From NCBI GenBank assembly GCA_964470195.1, contig CAYYBG010000003.1, positions 1-64,000 on the forward strand: DNA of 64,000 nucleotides, given 5' to 3'. The DNA comes from RFPI01 sp964470195 (GTDB lineage: Bacteria; Pseudomonadota; Gammaproteobacteria; Burkholderiales; Methylophilaceae). Shown piece after piece: positions 35,002 through 43,155 of this stretch (position 1 is the stretch's first letter; the number at the start of each line of letters is the position of its first letter). Below the pieces are notes generated by a model. It ran no database searches, had not been told where the DNA came from, and saw nothing but the letters and a program-made list of their open reading frames with translations. The position numbers and the translations under genes are program-made.

Positions 35002-35063
35002 AAAAATAGCCACATTTTTACGTGGCTATTTCATTTATTTGGTGGGAGATCGGGGGTTCGAAC
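35002..35063 (-). repeat. Near copy of the tRNA-Lys 3'-end/terminator repeat (att-like)
   Basis: This is the copy joined to the intact tRNA-Lys gene: the last 24 bases of the tRNA (35040-35063) plus the downstream hairpin. Together with 33985-34046 (offset 1017 bp) it brackets the antitoxin-fic pair. The four mismatches are three in the hairpin loop and one in the tRNA part. Confidence 0.75.
35004..35032 (-). terminator. Terminator downstream of tRNA-Lys
   Basis: AATAGCCAC and GTGGCTATT pair around an A/T-rich loop. On the minus strand the hairpin is followed by a run of seven T. A diverged copy is at 33985-34014. Confidence 0.75.
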
Positions 35064-35115
35064 CCCGGACAAACGGATTAAGAGTCCGCTGCTCTACCAA
35101 CTGAGCTAATCTCCC
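35040..35115 (-). tRNA. tRNA-Lys (anticodon CTT)
   Basis: On the minus strand GGGAGATTAGCTCAGTTGG begins a complete 76-nt cloverleaf. The anticodon loop is C-T-C-T-T-A-A in a GCGGA/TCCGT stem, giving anticodon CTT (Lys, AAG). The T-loop is GTTCGAA, the acceptor GGGAGAT pairs with ATCTCCC, and CCA is encoded. Its 3' end is duplicated at 34023-34046. Confidence 0.95.
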
Positions 35116-35424
35116 AAAATGCGGAAAAACAAGAGGCGGCAATTATCAGGACTATATGCCGAACTGTCAACTTGGACATTGCCCCAACTAAACAGTTTCT
35201 TTTTTGCATTTAGTGACTATTGCACGTCGAGTATTCATTGATTAAAAATTTCAGTGCCTCACGCGGTATTCAAGAAAAAAACAACAGGTGTGGTGTTGTC
35301 AACATCAACAACAGCCATCAAACTATCCAAGCTTTTTCTGCAGCAAAGCATCAAACAATATCAGCTTGCGCTAAACTATCGTTGTTATCCCCAAGCGTCT
35401 TTTTTTGCTGAAAAGAGTCTGTCG
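35116..35424. other. Spacer between tRNA-Lys and pgm
   Basis: About 309 bp with the tRNA-Lys and pgm promoters. The pgm frame stays open upstream to a GTG at 35254, but the predicted extra 57 residues have no family counterpart. Nothing else is visible. Confidence 0.45.
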
Positions 35425-37056
35425 ATGAAAATAATCACTGTTTCAAGTCAACCATTTAACGACCAAAAACCGGGTACGTCTGGCCTGCGCAAACGCGTCA
35501 AGGTGTTTCAACAGCCCCACTATCTTGAAAACTTTGTGCAAAGTGTGTTTGACACGGTGCAAGTGCCTGCCGGTGCGACCATTGTGTTGGGTGGCGATGG
35601 TCGTTTTTATAATCGTGAGGCGATTCAAATTATCCTCAAAATGGCGGCAGCTAATGGTGTGGGGCGAGTGCTGGTGGGCCAAGGCGGTATCTTGTCGACA
35701 CCTGCTGAGTCTTGCGTCATCCGCAAATATCAGGCTTTTGGTGGCATGGTGTTGTCTGCTAGTCACAATCCCGGTGGGCCAGAGGGCGATTTCGGCATTA
35801 AATTTAATATTCAAAATGGTGGCCCTGCTCCTGAAAAAATCACTGATGCGATTTTTGAGCGTAGCAAAAATATTTCTGAGTATCGTTTGCTTGAGGCTGA
35901 GGATATTGAGCTAGACCAACTGGGCAGCTATTCTCTGGGCGACATGACGGTTGAGGTGATCGATGCGGTGCGAGACTATGCCGATCTGATGGAGCAGATT
36001 TTTGATTTCGCTGCCATTCGCGCTTTATTTGCCTCTGGTTTTTCCATGAAATTTGATGCTATGCATGCGGTGACTGGCCCTTATGCACGTGAGATTTTTA
36101 TTTGGCGCTTGGGTGCTTCTGCTGACAGCTTGATGAATGCCACTCCTCTTGCCGATTTTGGTGGAGGACACCCTGACCCCAATTTGACCTATGCGCATGA
36201 GTTGGTGAAGATTTTGTACGGGGATCAGGCGCCAGATTTTGGTGCAGCCTCGGATGGTGACGGCGATCGCAATATGATTTTGGGTAATCATTTTTTTGTC
36301 ACGCCTTCTGACAGTTTGGCGATTATCGCTGCTAATGCTAGCTGTATTCCTGCCTACCGTGAGGGGATTGCCGGGGTGGCACGTTCGATGCCGACCAGTG
36401 GTGCGGTGGATCGTGTGGCTCAGGCGCTGAATATTCCTTGTTTTGAGACCCCCACCGGTTGGAAATTCTTTGGCAATTTAATGGACGCTGGCAAAGTCAC
36501 TTTGTGTGGTGAGGAGAGTTTTGGCACCAGCTCAAGTCATGTCCGTGAAAAAGATGGTTTGTGGGCAGTACTGTGCTGGTTGAATATTTTGGCTGTTAAA
36601 CGCTTGTCGGTTGAGCAAATTGTGATGGCGCACTGGCGTAAATTTGGCCGTAATGTCTATTCACGTCTGGACTATGAGGATTTGCCAGTGGCTAAGGCGA
36701 ATCAGGTGATGCAACATGTGACCGAGCAATTCGCCGATCTGCCCGGTCAACAATTGGTCGGCTATCGCGTGCATGCTTGCGACAATTTTAGTTATACCGA
36801 TCCTATTGATGGCTCGGTCAGTCGCAATCAAGGCTTGCGCATTTTATTCGAAGACGGCTCACGCATCGTAATCCGTCTCTCTGGTACAGGCACCGAAGGC
36901 GCGACACTGCGCATTTATCTTGAGGCATATGAACCAGACACCAGTCGCCATGCCTTGGACGCACAGGAATTGCTCAAAGAACTGATTCAAATCGCGTTGA
37001 ATTTGACGCAATTGCAAGCGATTACCGGTCGCGACAAACCGACTGTGATTACTTAA
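35425..37056 (+). CDS. pgm: Phosphoglucomutase
   Basis: This enzyme interconverts glucose 1-phosphate and glucose 6-phosphate for glycogen and nucleotide-sugar metabolism. The 543-residue product has the family start V-x-x-x-P-F-x-D-Q-K-P-G-T-S-G-L-R-K-R-V, the active-site serine in VLSASHNPGG near residue 113, the Mg loop DGDGDRNM near 276 and the sugar-binding GEESFGTSSSHVREKDG near 370. ATG 35425 gives the normal length for alpha-type Pgm. It is monocistronic, convergent with iscX (4-nt overlap). Confidence 0.94.
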   Translation: MKIITVSSQPFNDQKPGTSGLRKRVKVFQQPHYLENFVQSVFDTVQVPAGATIVLGGDGRFYNREAIQIILKMAAANGVGRVLVGQGGILSTPAESCVIRKYQAFGGMVLSASHNPGGPEGDFGIKFNIQNGGPAPEKITDAIFERSKNISEYRLLEAEDIELDQLGSYSLGDMTVEVIDAVRDYADLMEQIFDFAAIRALFASGFSMKFDAMHAVTGPYAREIFIWRLGASADSLMNATPLADFGGGHPDPNLTYAHELVKILYGDQAPDFGAASDGDGDRNMILGNHFFVTPSDSLAIIAANASCIPAYREGIAGVARSMPTSGAVDRVAQALNIPCFETPTGWKFFGNLMDAGKVTLCGEESFGTSSSHVREKDGLWAVLCWLNILAVKRLSVEQIVMAHWRKFGRNVYSRLDYEDLPVAKANQVMQHVTEQFADLPGQQLVGYRVHACDNFSYTDPIDGSVSRNQGLRILFEDGSRIVIRLSGTGTEGATLRIYLEAYEPDTSRHALDAQELLKELIQIALNLTQLQAITGRDKPTVIT

Positions 37057-37244
37057 ACCTCGTCCATCCAAGCCTGCTGAATGGCTTCCAGGATACGCTC
37101 ACTGCTTTTGTTAGGTTCGTCACTAAAGCCCGGCAAGGCCATCACCCACGTGTGTAAATCAGTGAAACGAATAAATTGCGGGTCTACATCGGGGTGATGG
37201 TCGAGCAATAATTCAGCGATTTGTTGTACATCTGTCCATTTCAT
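37053..37244 (-). CDS. iscX: Fe-S assembly protein IscX
   Basis: The 63-residue acidic protein is a clear IscX (YfhJ): MKWTDVQQIAELL, then HPDVDPQFIRFTDLHTWVMALPGF and E-R-I-L-E-A-I-Q-Q-A-W near the C-terminus. IscX binds IscS and iron and tunes Fe-S cluster formation. It is usually the last gene of the isc operon, but here it stands alone, detached from iscSUA-hscBA-fdx. It ends 4 nt inside convergent pgm. Confidence 0.92.
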   Translation of the reverse strand: MKWTDVQQIAELLLDHHPDVDPQFIRFTDLHTWVMALPGFSDEPNKSSERILEAIQQAWMDEV

Positions 37245-37485
37245 TTGTTTACTCCATACTTTTGTTAGGGTTGAGGGTTGTCGAAATCAGTTAGATATTC
37301 TCAGCCGATTGCATAGGCTAGGGAATTATTCGCTAAATTTGGTTTCTATTGCCATTTCTCAAGTGCTGGAAGTTGAGAGCGTCTTATGTATTATACGTTC
37401 CCTGCCTCAGCTTAACTCGTTGCGTTGTGTTAAAATATGCAAGTTTTTTTACTTACGATTTCACCTGTTAATTAGAGAATAGATT

Positions 37486-38733
37486 ATGTTTAGCACCAGT
37501 AAAACCTTGAGCGTCGTTGATCCAGAATTATGGCAATATGTTGAGAGCGAGCGCGTGCGTCAAGATCAACATATTGAGTTGATTGCCTCTGAAAATTACA
37601 CCAGTCCCGCTGTGATGCAAGCGCAAGGCTCACAGCTGACCAACAAATATGCTGAAGGCTATCCTGGTAAACGTTTTTACGGTGGCTGTGAATTTGTCGA
37701 TCAAGTCGAACAACTGGCGATTGAACGTATCAAGCAACTGTATGGCGCTGAATACGCTAATGTGCAACCGCACTCTGGCTCGCAAGCCAACCAAGCAGTT
37801 TATTTCTCAATCTTAAAACCGGGCGATACTGTAATGGGCATGAACCTTGGTCACGGCGGTCACCTGACCCATGGCTCACCTGCCAATCTTTCTGGCAAGC
37901 TATTCAACATTGTGGCTTATGGTCTGAATGACCAAGAAGAAATTGATTATGATGAGATGGAGCGTTTAGCCATCGAGACTAAGCCTAAACTTTTAATTGG
38001 TGGTGCTTCAGCTTATGCTTTGCGCTTCGACTGGGAGCGTATGGCGCAAATCGCCAAAAAAGTGGGTGCCTATTTTATGGTGGATATGGCCCACTACTCT
38101 GGTTTGATTGCTGGTGGCGTTTACCCCAACCCAGTACCACATGCTGACTTTGTTACTTCGACCACCCACAAAACTTTACGTGGTCCTCGTGGAGGCATTA
38201 TTTTGGCGAAAGCTGAATACGAAAAAATGCTTAACTCCAATGTTTTTCCCAGCTTACAGGGTGGGCCTTTAATGCACGTGATTGCAGGTAAAGCAGTTGC
38301 CTTCCTTGAAGCCTTGCAGCCTGAATTTAAAGCCTATCAACAGCAAGTGGTTGTCAATGCACGCGTGATGGCGGAGACACTGGCTCAACGTGGTGTTCGC
38401 ATTATTTCTGGCCGTACCGAATCCCATGTGTTCTTGGTAGATTTGCGCCCTAAAGGTTTGACTGGCAAAGCAGCAGATGCTTTCCTAGGCCAAGCGCACA
38501 TCACCGTCAATAAGAATGCGATTCCTAACGATCCCGAAAGCCCGTTTGTCACCTCTGGTATTCGTATTGGTTCGCCAGCGATTACCACACGTGGCTTTAA
38601 ACAAGCAGAAGCGATTCAAGTGGCGAATCTGATTGCCGATGTATTAGACGATCCAGAAAACAGCGCAGTGATAGAAGCTACCAAACAAAAGGTGCATGCG
38701 CTGACTGCCCAATTCCCTGTTTACGGCGCCTAA
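37486..38733 (+). CDS. glyA: Serine hydroxymethyltransferase
   Basis: GlyA interconverts serine and glycine with transfer of a one-carbon unit to tetrahydrofolate. The 415-residue PLP enzyme has IELIASENYTSPAVMQAQGS near residue 27, HSGSQANQAVY near 93 and the PLP lysine in TTHKTLRGPRGG at about Lys229, equal to the E. coli numbering. It is 42 nt upstream of nrdR; the glyA-nrdR-ribD order is common in proteobacteria. It supplies one-carbon units beyond the usual anabolic need in methylotrophs. Confidence 0.97.
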   Translation: MFSTSKTLSVVDPELWQYVESERVRQDQHIELIASENYTSPAVMQAQGSQLTNKYAEGYPGKRFYGGCEFVDQVEQLAIERIKQLYGAEYANVQPHSGSQANQAVYFSILKPGDTVMGMNLGHGGHLTHGSPANLSGKLFNIVAYGLNDQEEIDYDEMERLAIETKPKLLIGGASAYALRFDWERMAQIAKKVGAYFMVDMAHYSGLIAGGVYPNPVPHADFVTSTTHKTLRGPRGGIILAKAEYEKMLNSNVFPSLQGGPLMHVIAGKAVAFLEALQPEFKAYQQQVVVNARVMAETLAQRGVRIISGRTESHVFLVDLRPKGLTGKAADAFLGQAHITVNKNAIPNDPESPFVTSGIRIGSPAITTRGFKQAEAIQVANLIADVLDDPENSAVIEATKQKVHALTAQFPVYGA

Positions 38734-38774
38734 CTGGCTGAGTGCATCAGTCCTGCGCTTAAAGGAAACCTGCT

Positions 38775-39251
38775 ATGAAATGCCCTTTTTGCGGGACTGA
38801 AGATACACAAGTGATTGACTCTAGGGTCAATGACGAAGGCGATGCTATTCGCCGCCGCCGTCGCTGCAATCATTGCGACAAACGCTTCACTACCTACGAA
38901 ACCGCTGATTTGCAACTGCCACAAGTGGTCAAACAAAATGGTACGCGTGAAGAATTTATGCGAGAAAAATTGCGTAGCTCGTTCACCCGGGCACTGCATA
39001 AACGCCCCGTTCCTACAGAATACGTTGACCGTGCCATCGAACATATCGTGCAAAAAATTTTGGCGCGTGGTGAGCGCGAAGTCAGCAGCCGCGATTTAGG
39101 TGAGATTGTCATGCAAGAATTAAAACTGATGGACAAAGTCGCCTATATTCGTTTTGCCTCGGTATATCGAAGTTTCCAAGATGTCGATGACTTTAGTGAT
39201 GTGATTCGTGACTTGGACAAGCCGATAAAAGCATCGATCAAAAAGTCTTAA
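38775..39251 (+). CDS. nrdR: Transcriptional repressor NrdR
   Basis: NrdR senses ATP/dATP and represses ribonucleotide reductase genes through NrdR boxes. The 158-residue protein has a zinc ribbon with Cys3, Cys6, Cys31 and Cys34, a basic stretch IRRRRRC, and an ATP-cone domain (about 49-139). Standard length. It lies between glyA and ribD (3 nt), consistent with the glyA-nrdR-ribD-tatD transcription unit. Confidence 0.96.
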   Translation: MKCPFCGTEDTQVIDSRVNDEGDAIRRRRRCNHCDKRFTTYETADLQLPQVVKQNGTREEFMREKLRSSFTRALHKRPVPTEYVDRAIEHIVQKILARGEREVSSRDLGEIVMQELKLMDKVAYIRFASVYRSFQDVDDFSDVIRDLDKPIKASIKKS

Positions 39252-39254
39252 GCC

Positions 39255-40388
39255 ATGATGTGGACCGCTGACGATTATCGCTATATGTCGCAAGCGCTAA
39301 AATTAGCGCAACAGGGCTTATACAGCACCAGCCCCAATCCACGTGTTGGCTGTGTGATTGTTCATCAACAGCAAATCATTGGCCAAGGCGCCCATATTCA
39401 AGCAGGTCAAGCCCATGCTGAAATCATCGCTTTGCGTGACGCCATGCAACATCATCCCGACAAGATTGTTGGCAGTCATGTTTATGTCACGCTAGAGCCC
39501 TGCAGTCACCATGGTCGAACGCCTCCATGTGCACAAGCCTTGATTGATGCCAAAGTCGGCAAAGTGATTGCTGCGACTGAGGATGCAAATCCTTTGGTGG
39601 CTGGTCAAGGTTTGGCGCTGCTCAAACAAGCGGGCATTGAAACCACAGTGGGGCTTTTACAAGCGCAAGCCGAGGCCTTGAATATTGGCTTTTTTTCTCG
39701 CATGCGCAGACAACGTCCTTGGCTTAGAGTCAAAATTGCAGCCAGCCTTGATGGCAAAACTGCGCTTGCCAATGGTCAAAGTGCTTGGATTACCAGCCCT
39801 GAAGCACGCTTGGACGTACAGCATTGGCGTGCCCAATCTTGTGCCATTTTGACTGGCATAGGCACTGTGCGACATGACAACCCCAGGCTTAATGTGCGTG
39901 ACATCAACACCGCCAGACAACCCCTCAAGGTAGTACTAGACAGCCAACTTAGCATAGCGACAGAGGCACAATTACTCAACACGGGTGATTGCTTGATTGC
40001 ATATGCACAAGATCCACAACAGCGGCAAGCAGCATTATTGCATCAAGCCCAGCGAGTTGGTGCGAGCTTAACTTTGCTGCAACTCAGCAACGCCCAGCAA
40101 CAAGTCGAACTAAGCGCATTAATGGCCCATCTGGCCCAGTTGGGTATCAACGAAGTATTGGTCGAAGCCGGTAGCCGCTTGAATGGCGCTTTATTACAAG
40201 CCCAATTAGTCGATGAGTTGATTGTCTATCTCGCCCCACAATTGATGGGCGGACAAAGCATAGAAATGTTTGCCGCACCGATACTACAACAGATGCAATC
40301 CTGTATCGCCTTGCAATGGCAGGATGTGCGTCAAGTTGGACGTGATCTACGTCTGATATTACGGCCACAGTACCATGATGCTGATTGA
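39255..40388 (+). CDS. ribD: Bifunctional riboflavin biosynthesis protein RibD
   Basis: RibD deaminates diamino-hydroxy-ribosylaminopyrimidine phosphate and then reduces the ribosyl chain. The 377-residue protein has the N-terminal zinc deaminase (HAEIIALRD near 56, PCSHHGRTPPC near 84) and the C-terminal NADPH reductase (about 150-370, VKIAASLDGKTAL and EAGSRLNGALL). Its 3' end overlaps tatD by 14 nt. Other rib genes are not in the window. Confidence 0.96.
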   Translation: MMWTADDYRYMSQALKLAQQGLYSTSPNPRVGCVIVHQQQIIGQGAHIQAGQAHAEIIALRDAMQHHPDKIVGSHVYVTLEPCSHHGRTPPCAQALIDAKVGKVIAATEDANPLVAGQGLALLKQAGIETTVGLLQAQAEALNIGFFSRMRRQRPWLRVKIAASLDGKTALANGQSAWITSPEARLDVQHWRAQSCAILTGIGTVRHDNPRLNVRDINTARQPLKVVLDSQLSIATEAQLLNTGDCLIAYAQDPQQRQAALLHQAQRVGASLTLLQLSNAQQQVELSALMAHLAQLGINEVLVEAGSRLNGALLQAQLVDELIVYLAPQLMGGQSIEMFAAPILQQMQSCIALQWQDVRQVGRDLRLILRPQYHDAD

Positions 40389-41178
40389 TAGCCATTGCCA
40401 TCTGGATGCAGCAGAATTTAATGGGCAGCAAGCGCAACTGATTGCCCAAGCGCAAGCCGCTGGTGTGCAATACATCGTGGTGCCAGCAGTCGATCAGCCC
40501 AGCTTTGCACGTGTCAGTGCTTTGGCGCAGTCGCCGCACTGTGTATATGCCTTGGGTATTCATCCCATGTATATCATGCCAGCCACAGCACAAGACTTAG
40601 ACGCTTTAGATCATTTACTTGCTCAGGCTGACCCGAGATTGGTGGCCATCGGTGAAATAGGCCTCGATTATTTTGTTGACTCGCTAGAGCGCGAGAAACA
40701 ACAGACGTTTTTCGTTGCGCAACTGAAACTGGCACAACGTTATCAGCTACCCGTTATTTTGCACGTTCGTCAGGCGATTGATGATGTACTCAAATATTTA
40801 CGTCGTTACCCTGTCATCGGTGGTATTGCCCATGCTTTTAATGGCAGTATGCAACAAGCGCAGCAATTCATTGATTTAGGCTTTAAGTTAGGCTTTGGCG
40901 GTGCTTGCACGTATAGCCGTGCAACTAAAATTCGTCACTTGGCCAGCAGTTTGCCACTGGAAAGTATGGTACTGGAAACCGATGCTCCAGATATCCCCCC
41001 AGCATGGCTGAATAATGATGAATATAATCAACCAGCTCAGCTAGTAAAAATTGCACAAGTGATCTCTCAATTAAGGGGCATTCCAATGTCGCAAGTGGCT
41101 GAAATTACAACAAAGAATGTACAACAAATTTTGCCCAAATTAGCTCAGTTATGCACACCAGCTAAAGTGCTACTTTAA
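40375..41178 (+). CDS. TatD family metal-dependent hydrolase
   Basis: The 267-residue TIM-barrel deoxyribonuclease/exonuclease of the TatD/YcfH family has the metal ligands in DSHCHLDAAEF near residue 5, AIGEIGLDYF near 90, VILHVRQA near 125, GIAHAFNG near 150 and LETDAPDIPP near 200. It acts in DNA repair or RNA processing in other bacteria. ATG 40378 is an equally good start. It overlaps ribD by 14 nt. Confidence 0.9.
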   Translation: MMLIDSHCHLDAAEFNGQQAQLIAQAQAAGVQYIVVPAVDQPSFARVSALAQSPHCVYALGIHPMYIMPATAQDLDALDHLLAQADPRLVAIGEIGLDYFVDSLEREKQQTFFVAQLKLAQRYQLPVILHVRQAIDDVLKYLRRYPVIGGIAHAFNGSMQQAQQFIDLGFKLGFGGACTYSRATKIRHLASSLPLESMVLETDAPDIPPAWLNNDEYNQPAQLVKIAQVISQLRGIPMSQVAEITTKNVQQILPKLAQLCTPAKVLL

Positions 41179-41310
41179 CATTTGGAAAAAAATGTCAATA
41201 ATCCAATAACATACAGTAAGTTATTGTTTTTTATAAGGAAAATATCAGATTATTTTTTAAGCGATTTAAAAAAACCTATATAAAATCATGAGTTACAATT
41301 TTATGACACA

Positions 41311-41352
41311 ACAATCCACACTTTTATCCACAGATTTTGTGGATTGTCTTTT
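41311..41352 (+). promoter_or_regulatory. Alternative hairpins between tatD and mtnA (terminator or attenuator)
   Basis: ACAATCCACA (41311-41320) and TGTGGATTGT (41338-41347) form a perfect 10-bp stem followed by CTTTTT. An inner ATCCACA (41326-41332) could instead pair with the same right arm. The inner copy also reads TTATCCACA, a DnaA-box match. The outer hairpin with T-run would serve as a terminator for tatD or an attenuator for mtnA. Confidence 0.4.
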
Positions 41353-41399
41353 TGCATTCATAAAGTGTTTTAACTTGCAAGGGTTTTTACAATTTTTTT

Positions 41400-42509
41400 A
41401 TGAAAATTAATACAAAAAATTATCGTACCATTTGGCATCAATGGCTTAGCCAAACTGATGGCAAAAACAAAACCTTGGTTGTTGAATATATTAATCAAAA
41501 TAAATTGCCACATCAGTTAGTCACCGAACAAGCTCACAGCTATCAACAAATCATCCATGCGATTACCAGTATGCAGGTAAGAGGCGCACCACTAATAGGT
41601 GCAAGTGGCGCTTATGGGATGGCCTTGGCTTGTGCAGACGACCCTAGCGATCAAGGACTAACTCAAGCGGCACATGCGTTAATCAGCGCACGTCCAACTG
41701 CGGTCAACCTGAGTTGGGCTGTCAACCGTCTGCTACAGGCGTTATTAGCGCAAGCTGAGTCAGTCCGTTTTGCATATGCGGTCGATCAGTGTAGTCAACT
41801 CTGTGATGAGGATGTAGCGCTCAATCAAGCCATCGGCCAACATGGCTTATCATTGATACAAAGCTTAGCGCAGGCCAAACCATTTCAGCCACTGCATATC
41901 CTTACTCACTGCAATGCAGGCTGGTTAGCCACGGTGGATTGGGGTACAGCCCTTGCTCCGATTTATGCAGCTTATGATGCAGGCATCGATCTACATGTCT
42001 GGGTAGACGAGACACGCCCGCGCAATCAAGGGGCGGCACTCACAGCATGGGAGTTGGCTCAACATGGTGTGGCGCACACAGTGATTTGCGACAATGCAGG
42101 CGGACATTTGATGCAACATGGTCAAGTCGACATGGTCATCGTTGGCGCTGATCGTGTGTCACGTTATGGTGATGTATGCAACAAGATTGGTACTTATCTG
42201 AAGGCACTTGCGGCTCATGCCCATCAAATTCCTTTTTATGCTGCCGTACCATCTCCTACCATCGATTGGCAAATCGAACAGCCGCTTCAACAAATTCCGA
42301 TTGAAATGCGCAGTCCCGACGAGGTGCGTTGGATATCTGGCATCGACCCCGATGGTCATATCAAGCGCGTAAATATCTTGCCGGAATCCAGTCCGGCACT
42401 CAACCCTGCGTTTGATGTCACCCCTGCGCATTTGGTAAGCGGGATTATTACCGAGCGTGGGGTATTTGCACCAGCACAATTAGCCGCCGTCTATCAGGAG
42501 ACAGCATGA
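41400..42509 (+). CDS. mtnA: S-methyl-5-thioribose-1-phosphate isomerase (MtnA)
   Basis: MtnA isomerises 5-methylthioribose 1-phosphate (or 5-deoxyribose 1-phosphate) to the ribulose form. The 369-residue eIF2B-like protein has MQVRGAPLIGASGAYG near residue 59, TRPTAVNLSWAVNRL-like (here ARPTAVNLSWAVNRL) near 98, LTHCNAGWLATVDWGTALAPIY near 162, DETRPRNQGA near 203 and VGADRV near 250. It overlaps the next gene by 4 nt. That gene is a FucA-like aldolase rather than MtnB, which favours the DHAP shunt. No strong ribosome-binding site precedes the ATG. Confidence 0.9.
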   Translation: MKINTKNYRTIWHQWLSQTDGKNKTLVVEYINQNKLPHQLVTEQAHSYQQIIHAITSMQVRGAPLIGASGAYGMALACADDPSDQGLTQAAHALISARPTAVNLSWAVNRLLQALLAQAESVRFAYAVDQCSQLCDEDVALNQAIGQHGLSLIQSLAQAKPFQPLHILTHCNAGWLATVDWGTALAPIYAAYDAGIDLHVWVDETRPRNQGAALTAWELAQHGVAHTVICDNAGGHLMQHGQVDMVIVGADRVSRYGDVCNKIGTYLKALAAHAHQIPFYAAVPSPTIDWQIEQPLQQIPIEMRSPDEVRWISGIDPDGHIKRVNILPESSPALNPAFDVTPAHLVSGIITERGVFAPAQLAAVYQETA

Positions 42510-43141
42510 GAGATGCACTACTAGCACTGTGTCAACGCTTAGAACAATTAGGCCTCAATCGAGGCACTTCTGGCAATGTCAGCTTGCGCTGCCCGCAAGG
42601 CTTTTGGATTACCCCCTCGGGCAAAGCCAACGCTGAATTACAAGCGCAAGATATGGTATTGATGGATCTGCAAGCCAACTGTTTAAGTCCTGGCAAACCG
42701 TCTAGTGAATGGCGTTTTCACCGCGATATTTATCTGGCCAAAGCAGAAGTGCAAGCGGTGGTGCATAGCCACTCTATGTTTGCCACTAGCTTATCTTGCC
42801 TACGCAACGATATCCCTGCTTTTCATTATATGATTGCGGTTGCTGGTGGCGACAGCATACGCTGTGCGCCATATGCGCTATTTGGCTCGCAAGCGCTATC
42901 TGACCATGCTTTGCAAGCCTTACAACAACGTCATGCTTGCTTACTTGCCAACCACGGTATGATTGCCACTGGGCGCTCTGCACAACATGCGCTTAGTGTG
43001 GCATTAGAAGTAGAAACACTATGCGAGCAATATTGGCGGGCTTTGCAAGTGGGTCAGCCGCATCTACTGAGTCATCAGGAGATGCAGCAGGTGTTTGAGC
43101 AATTTAAAGATTATGGCGATTGGGGCAAAAATAACGCCTGA
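42506..43141 (+). CDS. Class II aldolase, FucA-like (candidate DHAP-shunt aldolase)
   Basis: The 211-residue protein matches L-fuculose-phosphate aldolase along its length: LGLNRGTSGNVSLR near residue 15, the catalytic Glu in PSSEWRFHRDIY near 73, zinc His ligands in VVHSHSMFATS near 92, IPAFHYMIAVAGGDSIRCAPYALFG near 110 and LLANHGMIA near 150. MtnB dehydratases of the same superfamily differ at these motifs. Coupled to mtnA by ATGA overlap, it should cleave 5-methylthio- or 5-deoxyribulose 1-phosphate to DHAP and an aldehyde. The substrate is inferred from context. Confidence 0.78.
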   Translation: MRDALLALCQRLEQLGLNRGTSGNVSLRCPQGFWITPSGKANAELQAQDMVLMDLQANCLSPGKPSSEWRFHRDIYLAKAEVQAVVHSHSMFATSLSCLRNDIPAFHYMIAVAGGDSIRCAPYALFGSQALSDHALQALQQRHACLLANHGMIATGRSAQHALSVALEVETLCEQYWRALQVGQPHLLSHQEMQQVFEQFKDYGDWGKNNA

Positions 43142-43155
43142 TTATCATGCGCCGA

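Noticed and set aside
35254..35424. 57-residue N-terminal extension of phosphoglucomutase
   Set aside because: The extension has no family counterpart, and the conserved N-terminus begins at ATG 35425.
41311..41352. Possible replication origin, from DnaA-box-like repeats beside AT-rich sequence
   Set aside because: Only one exact TTATCCACA and no dnaA, dnaN, gidA or parAB nearby. The repeats are better explained as hairpin arms.
42506..43141. Methylthioribulose-1-phosphate dehydratase (mtnB), suggested by the position after mtnA
   Set aside because: Motifs along the protein match FucA aldolase instead of MtnB, so the dehydratase name was not used.
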